A stretch of DNA of 64,000 nt, taken from NCBI GenBank assembly GCA_041687755.1, contig JBDNJM010000191.1:5237-69236 (forward strand). The letters are read 5' to 3'. Under the pieces are notes generated by a model that was not told the origin of the DNA, did no database searches, and saw only the letters and a list, made by a program, of their open reading frames with translations. Within the stretch, counting starts at the first letter, position 1; the number at the start of each line of letters is the position of its first letter. A program made the position numbers and the translations under genes. Below, piece after piece: positions 16,726 through 25,136 of the stretch. The DNA comes from JBDNJM01 sp041687755. GTDB taxonomy: Bacteria > Planctomycetota > UBA1135 > GCA-002686595.

Positions 16726-17511
16726 CTACTTCTCGCTCGGATCCTGGCTCGCGCTCGGGGTCTCGCCGGAGTTGGTAGCCACGCTCGGAAGCAGCGTCAG
16801 GCCCCAGCCGCGCAGGGACCAAGCGCCGGGTTGCGTGCGCCCCAGCCCCGAGCGGAACCACGCCCGGGCGCGCACGGGCCGCCCCGCGCGCAGCTCGATC
16901 CGGCCGAGGTTAGAACGCGCGTCCTCGGATCCCAACAGCGCCGCGCGGCCGAAGCCGCGCCGGGCGCCCTCGTCGTCGCCGATGGCCCAGGCCATGAGAC
17001 CTAAGTGGCTCCAGGCGCCGGCGAGCGCCGGCTGCTCTCCGACGAGCCGCTCGAGCAGGGCGCGAGCCTCGTCTTGGCGACCTAGCTGGGACAGGGTGAG
17101 CGTGGCGTTGATCGCGCTCCACTCCGCGTTGGCGCTGACGTGCAGCGCGAGCTGCAGGCGGACGGCAGCCTCGAGCTTGCCCGCCTCGACCAGGGTTTTG
17201 CCCAGGCGAAACGCGAGCTCGAGTTGAGGTCCATCGAGCTGACGCGCGGCGTCTTCGAGTTCGCCGGTGATCAGCTCCGCGGCGCCCTCGGGGTCGTCGG
17301 TCTCGATCTCGGCGGCGAGTCCGAAGGCGTCCTGCCAGGCGTTGTCGGCCGCGGCGCTCTGCGCCGGTGCTTCCGCGACCTGCTCGATCTCAGGATCGCC
17401 GTCCTGTTCCTGGGCGAGGCCGGTAGCCATCAGCCCAGCCATAGCGAGGAGGCCCGCGGCGGCCCAAACTCGCGGGGTGCTCCGCCCTGTAGATGCAGTT
17501 GGCTGGACCAT
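16726..17511 (-). CDS. Exported TPR-like protein
   Basis: The 261-aa protein has a signal or anchor segment (VWAAAGLLAMAGLMATGLA) and TPR-like helical pairs: AFRLGKTLVEAGKLEAAVRL, LTLSQLGRQDEARALLERLV, LGLMAWAIGDDEGARRGFGR and NLGRIELRAGRPVRARAWF. TPR proteins bind other proteins; no enzyme motif is seen. The ATG shares one base with the purM stop (TGATG), so it is coupled to purM, although a functional link is not obvious. Confidence 0.7.
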   Translation of the reverse strand: MVQPTASTGRSTPRVWAAAGLLAMAGLMATGLAQEQDGDPEIEQVAEAPAQSAAADNAWQDAFGLAAEIETDDPEGAAELITGELEDAARQLDGPQLELAFRLGKTLVEAGKLEAAVRLQLALHVSANAEWSAINATLTLSQLGRQDEARALLERLVGEQPALAGAWSHLGLMAWAIGDDEGARRGFGRAALLGSEDARSNLGRIELRAGRPVRARAWFRSGLGRTQPGAWSLRGWGLTLLPSVATNSGETPSASQDPSEK

Positions 17512-18554
17512 CAGCTCTTCACGAGGTGCACTTGACCGGTGCCTTCGACCAGCTCGCCGAGGGAGAACGCGACTTCACCGGCGCCGAGTAGGTGCTCGAT
17601 GACGCTCGCTTCGTCGGCAGCGTCCACCACGAGAATCCCCCCCACGCCCATGTTGAAGGCCTGGAACGCTTCTTCGTGCGGAATCTGGCCCCCTTCGATC
17701 AGGAGCCGGAACAGGCCGGGGACTTCCCAGGCGTCAAGGTTCACTTTGGCGTCTTGTCCGCCCAACACCCGGTTCAGGTTGCCGGGAATCCCGCCGCCGG
17801 TGATGTGCGCGAAGGCCGCTATCTTGTGGCTCTCGATCAGCGGCAGGAGGCTGTTCAAGTAGCAGCGGTGCGGCGCGAGCAGCGCCTCGCCCAAGGTCCG
17901 GCCGCCGAGCTCCTCAGGGGTGTCGTCGAGCTCGAGCCCGAGCACCTCGAAGGCAACCTTGCGCGCCAGGCTGTAACCATTGGTGTGCAGGCCGTCGCTG
18001 CCCATCCCAATCAGCTTCTGTCCGGCGGCCACGCGGGTGCCGTCGAGGATTTGGTCGCGCGGCACGCCGCCGACGATGAAGCCGCACAGGTCGAAGTCCC
18101 CGCCCGCGTAAAGTCCGGGCATCTCCGCCGTTTCGCCGCCGAGCAGCGCCAGACCGTTGTCGGCGCAGGCTTCCGCACAGCCGCGAATCAGGCCTGCGAC
18201 AACTTCGGGCTCGAGCTTGCCCATGGCCACGTAGTCCATAAAGAACATCGGCCGCGCGCCCTGGCACAGAATGTCGTTGATGCAGTGCTGGACCAGGTCG
18301 CGTCCCACGCCGTCGAACGTGCAGGCGCGCTTAGCCACCTCGAGCTTTGTGCCCACACCGTCCGCACTGGAGACCAGGATCGCGTTTCCGAGGCCGACCT
18401 TGGCCGGGTCGAAGAGCCCTCCGAAGGACCCCACGTCCGCGAGCACTCCCGGCGTGAAGCTGCGCCGGATCGCGTCTTTGGCGCCGTCCAGGGCCTTGTC
18501 CTGAGCGCCGATATCGACGCCTGCGTCGCGATAGGTGAGGGGTTTGGATGCCAC
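17511..18554 (-). CDS. purM: Phosphoribosylformylglycinamidine cyclo-ligase (AIR synthetase)
   Basis: The 347-aa enzyme of de novo purine synthesis closes the imidazole ring of FGAM with ATP to give AIR. Family motifs are TYRDAGVDIGAQDKAL, SSADGVGTKLEVAKRA, HCINDILCQGARPMFFMDY, GGETAEMPGLYAGGDFDL, GMGSDGLHTNGYSLAR and HITGGGIPGNLNRVL. The frame is open far upstream, but the family start fits GTG at 18554 (VASKPLTYRDAG). Upstream sequence is Pro/Thr-rich and non-coding-like. It is divergent from dxr and followed by the coupled TPR gene. Confidence 0.95.
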   Translation of the reverse strand: MASKPLTYRDAGVDIGAQDKALDGAKDAIRRSFTPGVLADVGSFGGLFDPAKVGLGNAILVSSADGVGTKLEVAKRACTFDGVGRDLVQHCINDILCQGARPMFFMDYVAMGKLEPEVVAGLIRGCAEACADNGLALLGGETAEMPGLYAGGDFDLCGFIVGGVPRDQILDGTRVAAGQKLIGMGSDGLHTNGYSLARKVAFEVLGLELDDTPEELGGRTLGEALLAPHRCYLNSLLPLIESHKIAAFAHITGGGIPGNLNRVLGGQDAKVNLDAWEVPGLFRLLIEGGQIPHEEAFQAFNMGVGGILVVDAADEASVIEHLLGAGEVAFSLGELVEGTGQVHLVKS

Positions 18555-18992
18555 GGTCGGAGGGGTGTCGGGGGTCGGGGTGGGAGGGACGGGAGCGGCG
18601 CATAAGAGGTCGCTTGCTCTGGCTGCCGCACGTCCATCCTCCCCTAGGGCTCCGGCTGAAGCCAGCCGCCAGCGGGAAGGAATGCTGGGGGCTGTAAGGA
18701 AGCCACGCGGCGCTGCGCTCGATTCCGCACTCCCGCGGCCTACAATCCCCGGGTCGCACCCCGCCGCACCGCGGGGGCCCAGGGCTTGGGCCCTCGATGG
18801 CTGGCGCAGCTCCTGGCGGCCGCAAGGCGCCGCCTCGGGTTCAACCGGTCTCCCAGTCGCCTGCGCTCCGAAGGCACCGAGCCCCTCTGCTCGGGGGGGT
18901 CGGTAAAAAACAGTCCTCTCCGAGGAGCTGCGGACCGGCCCGGTCCGCCCCGCTTCAGCTCCACCCGGCCAAGCGCCGAACCCACCTATTCC
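18555..18992. other. Divergent intergenic region between purM and dxr
   Basis: No gene is supported. A good -10-like TACAAT lies at 18741-18746 on the plus strand, without a convincing -35, about 250 nt before dxr. The A-rich patch GTAAAAAACAG is near 18902-18912. Confidence 0.35.
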
Positions 18993-20168
18993 ATGAAGTC
19001 CCTGGCCCTGCTCGGCAGCACCGGCTCGATCGGTACCCAGACCCTGCAGCTCGTCGACGACCAGCGCGGAGAGTTCCGCGTGGACGCGCTCTCCGCGCGC
19101 GGGTCTTGGGAGCTGTTGCTCGAGCAGACGCTGGCGCATCGACCCCGGTTCGTAGCCCTGGAAGACGTCGATGCCGCCGCGGCCCTCGCGGAGCGGCTTC
19201 CGGCGGACGTGCAGCTGTTCAGCGGCCCGGAAGCCAACCTGGAGCTGATCGCCGCCTCGGACTTCGACCTCGCCGTGCACGGCATGGTCGGCGCCGCGGG
19301 ACTGCGGCCCTCGGCGGCGGTGCTCGAGCGCGGACGTCCGCTGGCGCTCGCCAACAAGGAGTCGATGGTCATCGCGGGCGAGGAGCTGATGGAGCTCTCG
19401 CGCACCCGGTCGGCGCCGATTTTGCCGGTCGACTCGGAACACTGCGCGATCGCCCAATGCCTGGGGCAAGAACCGGCGCGCACCGTTCGACGGATCATCC
19501 TGACCGCCAGCGGCGGCCCGTTTCGGGACGGCCCCGAGTCCCTGGCCGGCGTGACGCGCGCCGAGGCCTTGGCCCACCCGAACTGGGAGATGGGCCCGCG
19601 CATCACGGTCGGCTCGGCGACGCTGCTGAACAAGGCGCTCGAGGTGATCGAAGCCCATCATCTGTTCGGCCTCACGGCCGATCAGATTGAGGTGGCTGTG
19701 CACCGTCAGTCCGTCGTGCACTCGATGGTCGAGTTCGTGGACGGCTCGGTGATCGCGCAGTGCGGCCCGCCCGACATGGCGGGGCCCTTGCACTGGGCGC
19801 TGCACCACCCCCATCGGCGCCCGGCTCCGCTCGCCGGCTTCAGCTTCGACGTGTTCAAGCGCCTCGACTTCGAGGCCCCGGACCGGGATCGCTTTCCCGC
19901 GCTGGAGCTCGGCTTCCGCTGCGTGCGCGAAGGCGGCTCGGCCGGCGCGGTGCTCAACGCCGCCGACGAGGTGGCCGTGGCTGCCTTCCTCGACGGGCGC
20001 CTGCCCTTCTCTGGGATCCCTGCAGCGCTGGCCGCAGCCCTCGATGCGCCGCGCGCGGCGGCCCACGGCGTCGAAGCCAAGCTCAGTCGCGACGTTGCCG
20101 CGCGCGAGCAGACCGCGGCCTGGATCGCCGACCGCGCCCGGGGCCAGCGGGCCTCGACAACCTCCTGA
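18993..20168 (+). CDS. dxr: 1-deoxy-D-xylulose 5-phosphate reductoisomerase
   Basis: The 391-aa enzyme of the non-mevalonate isoprenoid pathway converts DXP to MEP with NADPH. The N-terminus MKSLALLGSTGSIGTQTLQL is the NADPH-binding loop. GRPLALANKESMVIAGE, LPVDSEHCAIAQCL and ILTASGGPFRD hold the metal and substrate residues (Asp and Glu of VDSEH). HPNWEMGPRITVGSATLLNK is a further signature. The ATG at 18993 matches the family start. It is followed 66 nt later by rseP, a common neighbour, and then ubiA, forming a plus-strand set for isoprenoid and envelope functions. Confidence 0.95.
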   Translation: MKSLALLGSTGSIGTQTLQLVDDQRGEFRVDALSARGSWELLLEQTLAHRPRFVALEDVDAAAALAERLPADVQLFSGPEANLELIAASDFDLAVHGMVGAAGLRPSAAVLERGRPLALANKESMVIAGEELMELSRTRSAPILPVDSEHCAIAQCLGQEPARTVRRIILTASGGPFRDGPESLAGVTRAEALAHPNWEMGPRITVGSATLLNKALEVIEAHHLFGLTADQIEVAVHRQSVVHSMVEFVDGSVIAQCGPPDMAGPLHWALHHPHRRPAPLAGFSFDVFKRLDFEAPDRDRFPALELGFRCVREGGSAGAVLNAADEVAVAAFLDGRLPFSGIPAALAAALDAPRAAAHGVEAKLSRDVAAREQTAAWIADRARGQRASTTS

Positions 20169-20234
20169 GTTCAGGCCCTTCTCGGCTTCGAACGCCCGCG
20201 CCGCCTTCCTCCGCTCCAACGACCCACCGCTCAC

Positions 20235-22073
20235 GTGCCCGACATCCTTCGCATCCTGCAGGTCGCCTTCGGCATCGGCCTGATCATCTTCGTCCACGAG
20301 CTGGGGCACTATCTGGCCGCGCGCTGGGCGGGGGTGCGAGTGCACGTGTTCAGCCTGGGCTTCGGCCCGAAGCTGTTCGGCAAGCGCAAGGGCCACACGA
20401 TGTTCCAGGTCAGCGCGGTCCCGCTGGGCGGCTACGTCGCGGTGGCGGGCGAAGTGCCCGGCGCGGTCAGCCGCGACCCGTTGCCTGATGAGTTGGGCGC
20501 TAAAACGATCTTCCAGCGCTTCGTCTTCTACTCCGGCGGGGTCGCCATGAACCTGCTGTTCGCGCTGATTGCGCTGCCGATCGCGTTCACCATCGGCGTG
20601 CCGTTCACCGCGCCGGTGATCAGTTCGCCGACGCCGGGCTCGCCCGCCTGGGAAGCGGGCCTGACCGAGGGCACGCGCATCGTCGCGGTCGGCGACGCAA
20701 AGCTGCTGAGCTTCATGGATCTGGCGACCAAGATCGCGCTGGCGGATCCCGGTCCGCTGGAGCTGACGGTGTTGGACCCGGGCTCGACCACTGAGCGCAG
20801 CGTGTTCGTCGAGCCGGAGCGCGACGAGACGGCTGGCATCAACACCATTGGGGTGCGCATCGGCTTCGACGCCGAGGCCAAGCTCGTGATCGAGCCGGAG
20901 AGTCCGGCGTTTGAGTCCGGATTGCGGACGGACGAGCGCCTGCTCGAGGTTCTCGGTGGACGTCGTCCGGGCGAGAGCTTCGCCGACCAGCTCGGCGAAC
21001 GCATGCGCGCCGGCGCGCCGCTCGTCGTGCGCGTCGCCAACGCGGAAGGCGTCGAGCGCGAAGTGGTCCTCGAGCCGCGCACCGAGCAGCTCAGCGATCG
21101 TCCGCGCCTGGGCATCTCGCCCGCTGCCCGGGTGCTGCTGGACGTGCGGTCCGGCGGGGACGCCGGGGCGCTCAAGATCGGCGATCGCCTGCTCGCGCTG
21201 GGGGCGACGCCCCTGTTGAAGCCTGGAGACCTGCGCCGCGCGCTGCTCGACGGCAGCGGTGCGAGCGTGCTCCAGGTCGAGCGCGATGGCCGGCGCTTAG
21301 AAGTCGAGCTCCCCGACTGGGAGCCCGAGCGGCGCGCGGCCTTTGCAGACGACCTAGCCATCGGGCTCGACGTGGACGACTCGGTGCTGGCCGTGTTCGA
21401 GAACGAGGCCGGCTGGTTGGCCGGCATGCGCGGCGGAGATCGAGTGCTGACCATCGACGGCGAGCGCACCGCGAGCTGGTCCCAGGTCGAAACCCCGGTG
21501 CGTGCCGCTGGTGCGGCGGGACGCGCGCTGACGATTCGCATCGAGCGGCCCTCCTTGGAGCCAGGAGGAGTGCCCGAGCAGCTCGAGATCACGGCCACCC
21601 CCGCCGCCGGGCCGACCGCGGTCTACGGACTGAGCCTGCAGATGCCCCAGTACGTGTATCGCACCAGCGGTCCCATCGATGCCTTCAACGTCGGCGTACA
21701 GGCCTCCATTACGATGCTCCAGGACGTCTGGCTGACGCTCAAGCGCATGGTGACCGCCCAAGTGTCCACCGAGAACATCGGCGGCATCATCTCGATCAGC
21801 GTGGTGTCCTACTCCTTCGCGGAGTCGGGCCTGGCCAAGCTGCTCTACTTCCTGTGCCTGCTCAGCTTGAACCTCGCGTTCATCAACGTGCTGCCCGTGC
21901 CGCTGCTTGACGGTGGGCACCTGTTGTTCTTGCTCGTCGAAAAGATCAAGGGCTCGCCGGTGTCTGATCGCGTCGTCGGCTACAGCCAAATGGTCGGGCT
22001 CGTGATGCTGGTCGGGCTGATGGTCTATGTGACCTACAACGACCTGATGCGCGTGCTGCCCGGCTTCCAGTGA
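20235..22073 (+). CDS. rseP: RseP-type site-2 metalloprotease with four PDZ-like modules
   Basis: The 612-aa membrane zinc protease cleaves transmembrane segments, classically anti-sigma factors. HELGH (about 21-25) and LLDGGH near the C-terminus give the zinc ligands; the membrane helices of the family surround them. Between them I count four PDZ-like blocks: SSPTPGSPAWEAGL, ESPAFESGLRTDERLLEV, DVRSGGDAGALKIGDRL and NEAGWLAGMRGGDRVLTI. E. coli RseP has two PDZ domains and about 450 residues, so this protein is enlarged. The start is GTG. It lies downstream of dxr and overlaps ubiA by 4 nt. An ECF sigma factor with a membrane partner is encoded at 28.7-30.5 kb. Confidence 0.9.
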   Translation: MPDILRILQVAFGIGLIIFVHELGHYLAARWAGVRVHVFSLGFGPKLFGKRKGHTMFQVSAVPLGGYVAVAGEVPGAVSRDPLPDELGAKTIFQRFVFYSGGVAMNLLFALIALPIAFTIGVPFTAPVISSPTPGSPAWEAGLTEGTRIVAVGDAKLLSFMDLATKIALADPGPLELTVLDPGSTTERSVFVEPERDETAGINTIGVRIGFDAEAKLVIEPESPAFESGLRTDERLLEVLGGRRPGESFADQLGERMRAGAPLVVRVANAEGVEREVVLEPRTEQLSDRPRLGISPAARVLLDVRSGGDAGALKIGDRLLALGATPLLKPGDLRRALLDGSGASVLQVERDGRRLEVELPDWEPERRAAFADDLAIGLDVDDSVLAVFENEAGWLAGMRGGDRVLTIDGERTASWSQVETPVRAAGAAGRALTIRIERPSLEPGGVPEQLEITATPAAGPTAVYGLSLQMPQYVYRTSGPIDAFNVGVQASITMLQDVWLTLKRMVTAQVSTENIGGIISISVVSYSFAESGLAKLLYFLCLLSLNLAFINVLPVPLLDGGHLLFLLVEKIKGSPVSDRVVGYSQMVGLVMLVGLMVYVTYNDLMRVLPGFQ

Positions 22074-23083
22074 GCGACTCGACTGAAGCTGCGGTGGCGC
22101 CCCCTTCGGTCGGCATGGCGTACGGGCGGCTCGTGCGCCTTTCTCTGTTCCCTTCGGCGGTCGCCGACGCGGGGCTCGGCCTGTTGGTCGGTTTCGGGGC
22201 TTTTCCGAACGACTGGCGCGCCGCCCTGGCGCCGGCAGCGGCGCTCTGCGTCTATCACGGGGGCATGGCGCTAAACGACTGGGCGGACGCCGAGCGGGAC
22301 GCGGTGGACAACCCGAGTCGACCGATTCCGTCGGGCGCGATCTCCCGCGCTGCGGCACTGCGCCTTAGCCTGCTGCTGCTTGCCATCGGCCCCCTGCTGG
22401 CGCTGTTGGTCGGGCCCGGGCCAGCCGTGGCCTACGCCCTCACGGGCGCCCTCGCCGCCGGCTACGACCTGATCGGTCGGGGCGCGTGGACGGGCCCCCT
22501 GCTGCTGGCCGGCGCGCGCGTCGCTAACGTCGCGAGCGCCGCTTGCCTGGGCGCGGCCCTTTCCGGACGCGACCTGCTGCAGCCGCCGCGCGGCGATCGA
22601 CTCGGCTCGATTGAGTTTGTGCTGCTGCTGGGTGTGCCGCTGTTCTTCTACGGCCAATACGTCTTCCGGGTCTCCCGCCTCGCCCTGACCGAGGACGACC
22701 CGCGGCCGGGCAACCACGCCGTCGTGCGCGGTCACCTGCTGCGCGCGTTGGTACCCGGCGGAGCGCTCGCCGGCGCGATTCTGTCCCTGCTGATCGGCCA
22801 CTCGCTCCTGCTCACGGGTCTTGGCTTGGTCGTCGGCCTAACGCTGGAGATCGGCAGCGGCCTGCGCTTGCTGGAACGGGTGCCCGACGCGCCATCGCCC
22901 GAGCAACACGCCGCGGGCGTCCCCGTGCAGCCGCTTGTCGGCGGCCTGCTGCGGCGCCTGCTGTTGTTCAGCGCTGCCGCGTGCATGGCCTGCGGCCTGC
23001 TCGCCGGCTGGGTCATGGCCGGGCTGATCCTCTGTGGCTTCCCCGTGGCGGCGCGGCTCAAGCGGCTCTTCCCGCCCACCTGA
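22070..23083 (+). CDS. UbiA-family prenyltransferase
   Basis: The 337-aa protein has about eight hydrophobic segments. The first Asp-rich motif is ALNDWADAERDAVDNPSRP (NDxxDxxxD type), which binds the Mg-prenyl diphosphate. IPSG after it is also typical. The usual second Asp-rich motif is less clear; GYDLIGRG may mark its position. It transfers a prenyl chain to an aromatic or other acceptor, such as in quinone or lipid synthesis. The acceptor is not deducible. The GTG start overlaps the rseP stop, so the gene is coupled to rseP and, through dxr, to isoprenoid supply. Confidence 0.85.
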   Translation: MSDSTEAAVAPPSVGMAYGRLVRLSLFPSAVADAGLGLLVGFGAFPNDWRAALAPAAALCVYHGGMALNDWADAERDAVDNPSRPIPSGAISRAAALRLSLLLLAIGPLLALLVGPGPAVAYALTGALAAGYDLIGRGAWTGPLLLAGARVANVASAACLGAALSGRDLLQPPRGDRLGSIEFVLLLGVPLFFYGQYVFRVSRLALTEDDPRPGNHAVVRGHLLRALVPGGALAGAILSLLIGHSLLLTGLGLVVGLTLEIGSGLRLLERVPDAPSPEQHAAGVPVQPLVGGLLRRLLLFSAAACMACGLLAGWVMAGLILCGFPVAARLKRLFPPT

Positions 23084-23153
23084 TCCGCCCGCCCATCGGA
23101 TCCAACCGGGGATCGAGTCGGCTCCATCGGGAGCGCGGATCCCCCAGCGCGCG

Positions 23154-24410
23154 TCAGAGCTGTTTTCGGAGCCAGGCCTCGGCCTCGTCCCGCTTGCTGA
23201 CCTGGCCCTCGAGCTGCGCGTCTTCCAGCTCGGCCAACAGCCGACCGAGGCGTGGGCCCCGCTCCACGCCGGCGGCCATCAAGGCGGCCGCGTCGAGCAG
23301 GATCTTCGGATGCCGTTGGTCTGCCGGCACTTCCGCGGCGCAGGCGCGCGCGGCGCCGAGCTGCTCCGAGGTCGGCCGGTTCAACAATTCGGCCGTGGCT
23401 GCAGCGAGAGCGAAGACTAGGCCGTCCTGGGTGGCGCGTAAGCGGCGCAAGAGCGCCGCGCGTTGCGGCAGGGTTCCGCCGTCGAGGGCGATCGCGGCGC
23501 GCGCCCGGAGCAGGTCCAGGACGGCCGTGCGCCGTTCGCGGCTGGGCTTGAGGGCGTCCAAGGCCGCCGCGGGGTCGGCGCCCGCATCGTCGAGTTCGAC
23601 CAACAGCGCGGCCAGTCCCAGGACGGGCCCCGGCGGGTCGGGCAGGGCTTCGAATAGGGCCGCGGACCGCGCGTGCTCGACGCGGGTCAAAGCGGGCCAG
23701 GCGAACGGCAGCGCCCCGAGCGCCTCCAGCTCCGCGATGGCGCGGGCCGATCCGGGGCGCTCAAACATGCCGTCCAGCTCGTGGGCGGTGCGTTCAGCGC
23801 TGATGCCGCGCAGGAGCGACGCCTTGGAGCGTGCGGCGCGCGCCGTGCCGGCCTCGATCTCCAGGCCGAAGCGCGCGGCGAAGCGCGCCAGCCGCAAGAC
23901 CCGCAGGGCGTCCTCTTCGAAGCGCTCCGCGGGCTCGCCGATAGCGCGCAGGCGGCCCTGCTCCAGGTCTGCGAGGCCGCCCGTGGGATCGCGAAGTTCG
24001 TCCGTCAGCGGGTCCAGGTACAGCGCGTTGCAGGTGAAGTCGCGTCGCCGGGCGTCCACCTCGGGGCTGTCCGAGTACTCCACGGAGTCCGGGTGGCGGC
24101 CGTCGCTGTACTCGCGTTCGGATCGGAACGTCGTGAGCTCGATGGAGGGCCCGCCGGTGAACGCGGGCGGCAGGACCATGGTCCCGAAGGCCGCGCCGAC
24201 GCCGATGGCCGCTGGGAACCATTTGGCGATCTGGGCGGGGACGGCCGCCGAGGCCAGATCCGCGTCGTCGGGCGCCCGCCCCAGGGCGAGGTCGCGCACC
24301 GCGCCGCCCACCAGCCAGGCTTGCACCCCATGGTCGGCCAGTGCACCAGCGCAGCGCTCCACGGCGCGCAGCAGATCGGGCGGCAGGTCCTTGGCGGTCG
24401 GTCGCAGCAT
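23154..24410 (-). CDS. cca: CCA tRNA nucleotidyltransferase / poly(A) polymerase family
   Basis: The 418-aa protein belongs to the class II nucleotidyltransferases that add CCA to tRNA 3' ends, or A-tails. VGGAVRDLALGRAPDDADLA contains the GG motif and the catalytic DxD (DAD). RRRDFTCNALYLDP and EDALRVLRLARFAARFGLEI are the next signatures. The C-terminal half is helical and less conserved. No HD phosphohydrolase motif is seen. Whether it acts as CCA-adding enzyme or as poly(A) polymerase cannot be settled from sequence alone. It is convergent with ubiA and divergent from the next small gene. Confidence 0.85.
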   Translation of the reverse strand: MLRPTAKDLPPDLLRAVERCAGALADHGVQAWLVGGAVRDLALGRAPDDADLASAAVPAQIAKWFPAAIGVGAAFGTMVLPPAFTGGPSIELTTFRSEREYSDGRHPDSVEYSDSPEVDARRRDFTCNALYLDPLTDELRDPTGGLADLEQGRLRAIGEPAERFEEDALRVLRLARFAARFGLEIEAGTARAARSKASLLRGISAERTAHELDGMFERPGSARAIAELEALGALPFAWPALTRVEHARSAALFEALPDPPGPVLGLAALLVELDDAGADPAAALDALKPSRERRTAVLDLLRARAAIALDGGTLPQRAALLRRLRATQDGLVFALAAATAELLNRPTSEQLGAARACAAEVPADQRHPKILLDAAALMAAGVERGPRLGRLLAELEDAQLEGQVSKRDEAEAWLRKQL

Positions 24411-24495
24411 CCGGGCAGCCTAGCTGGGGTCCCCATCGGGCCACAAGCCGCGTGCCTCCCGAGCGAGCCTGGAATTCGGCCGCTCCGGATCTACA

Positions 24496-25098
24496 GTGTC
24501 CAACGTGCAGCTGCTCCCCTCCCGTCGCGCGTTCCTCCAGGCCGCCCCGTCACGCCTCGGCGTCAGCACTTCTTCAAAGCTCGTTCTGGGGGCCGTGGCG
24601 GCCGTCTTGCTGTTTGTCTCCCTGAGCCGCCTGCACATTTTCGCGGTTCACGAGAACGAGCGCGACGCCGTGCGGCTGCTGCGCAGCTTGGGCCCTCGAG
24701 CCGTCGAGGCCGCCGCCGCCACGCTGCCCGCTTCCTCCCCACCGAACGCGCAGTCGATCCTGGCCGATGCAGTTGCCTCGGAACGGCTCAACGACGTGGG
24801 CTGGATCGAGCAGGGCCGCGCGCTGCGGCGCCACGGCTATCTGTTCGGGATGCAGCGGGCCGAGGACGGCGCCTGGTGCCTCATGGCCTGGCCCTGGAAC
24901 CAGGGGCGCACGGGGAAGGCGGCCTTCGTGTTCCACCCCACGCTCGGCCTGCGCGGTCATCCGAACTCCGACGCCATCTGGAGTGGCCCGAGCCTCCTAG
25001 ATGAGGCTGCAGGTCTGGCCATCGAACACGAGACGATCGACCCGACCGCCTGGCTCGAAGTCGGCTCGGACCTCGCCGACCCGCTGCAGCCGGACTAG
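24496..25098 (+). CDS. Single-pass membrane protein, pilin-like C-terminal domain
   Basis: The 200-aa protein has one N-terminal hydrophobic helix (LVLGAVAAVLLFVSLSRL, about 29-46). The C-terminal part (GYLFGMQRAEDGAWCLMAWP, then GRTGKAAFVFHPTLGLRGH) resembles the small beta domains that follow a pilin-type helix in planctomycete pseudopilin-like proteins. The GTG at 24496 gives the longest form. A -10-like TACAGT (24492-24497) overlaps it, so a leaderless start at GTG 24505 is also possible. No prepilin cleavage site is obvious. Function is unknown. Confidence 0.6.
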   Translation: MSNVQLLPSRRAFLQAAPSRLGVSTSSKLVLGAVAAVLLFVSLSRLHIFAVHENERDAVRLLRSLGPRAVEAAAATLPASSPPNAQSILADAVASERLNDVGWIEQGRALRRHGYLFGMQRAEDGAWCLMAWPWNQGRTGKAAFVFHPTLGLRGHPNSDAIWSGPSLLDEAAGLAIEHETIDPTAWLEVGSDLADPLQPD

Positions 25099-25136
25099 CC
25101 GCGCCCAGCGGGCTCCCGAACGTTACCGCTCTGGGG

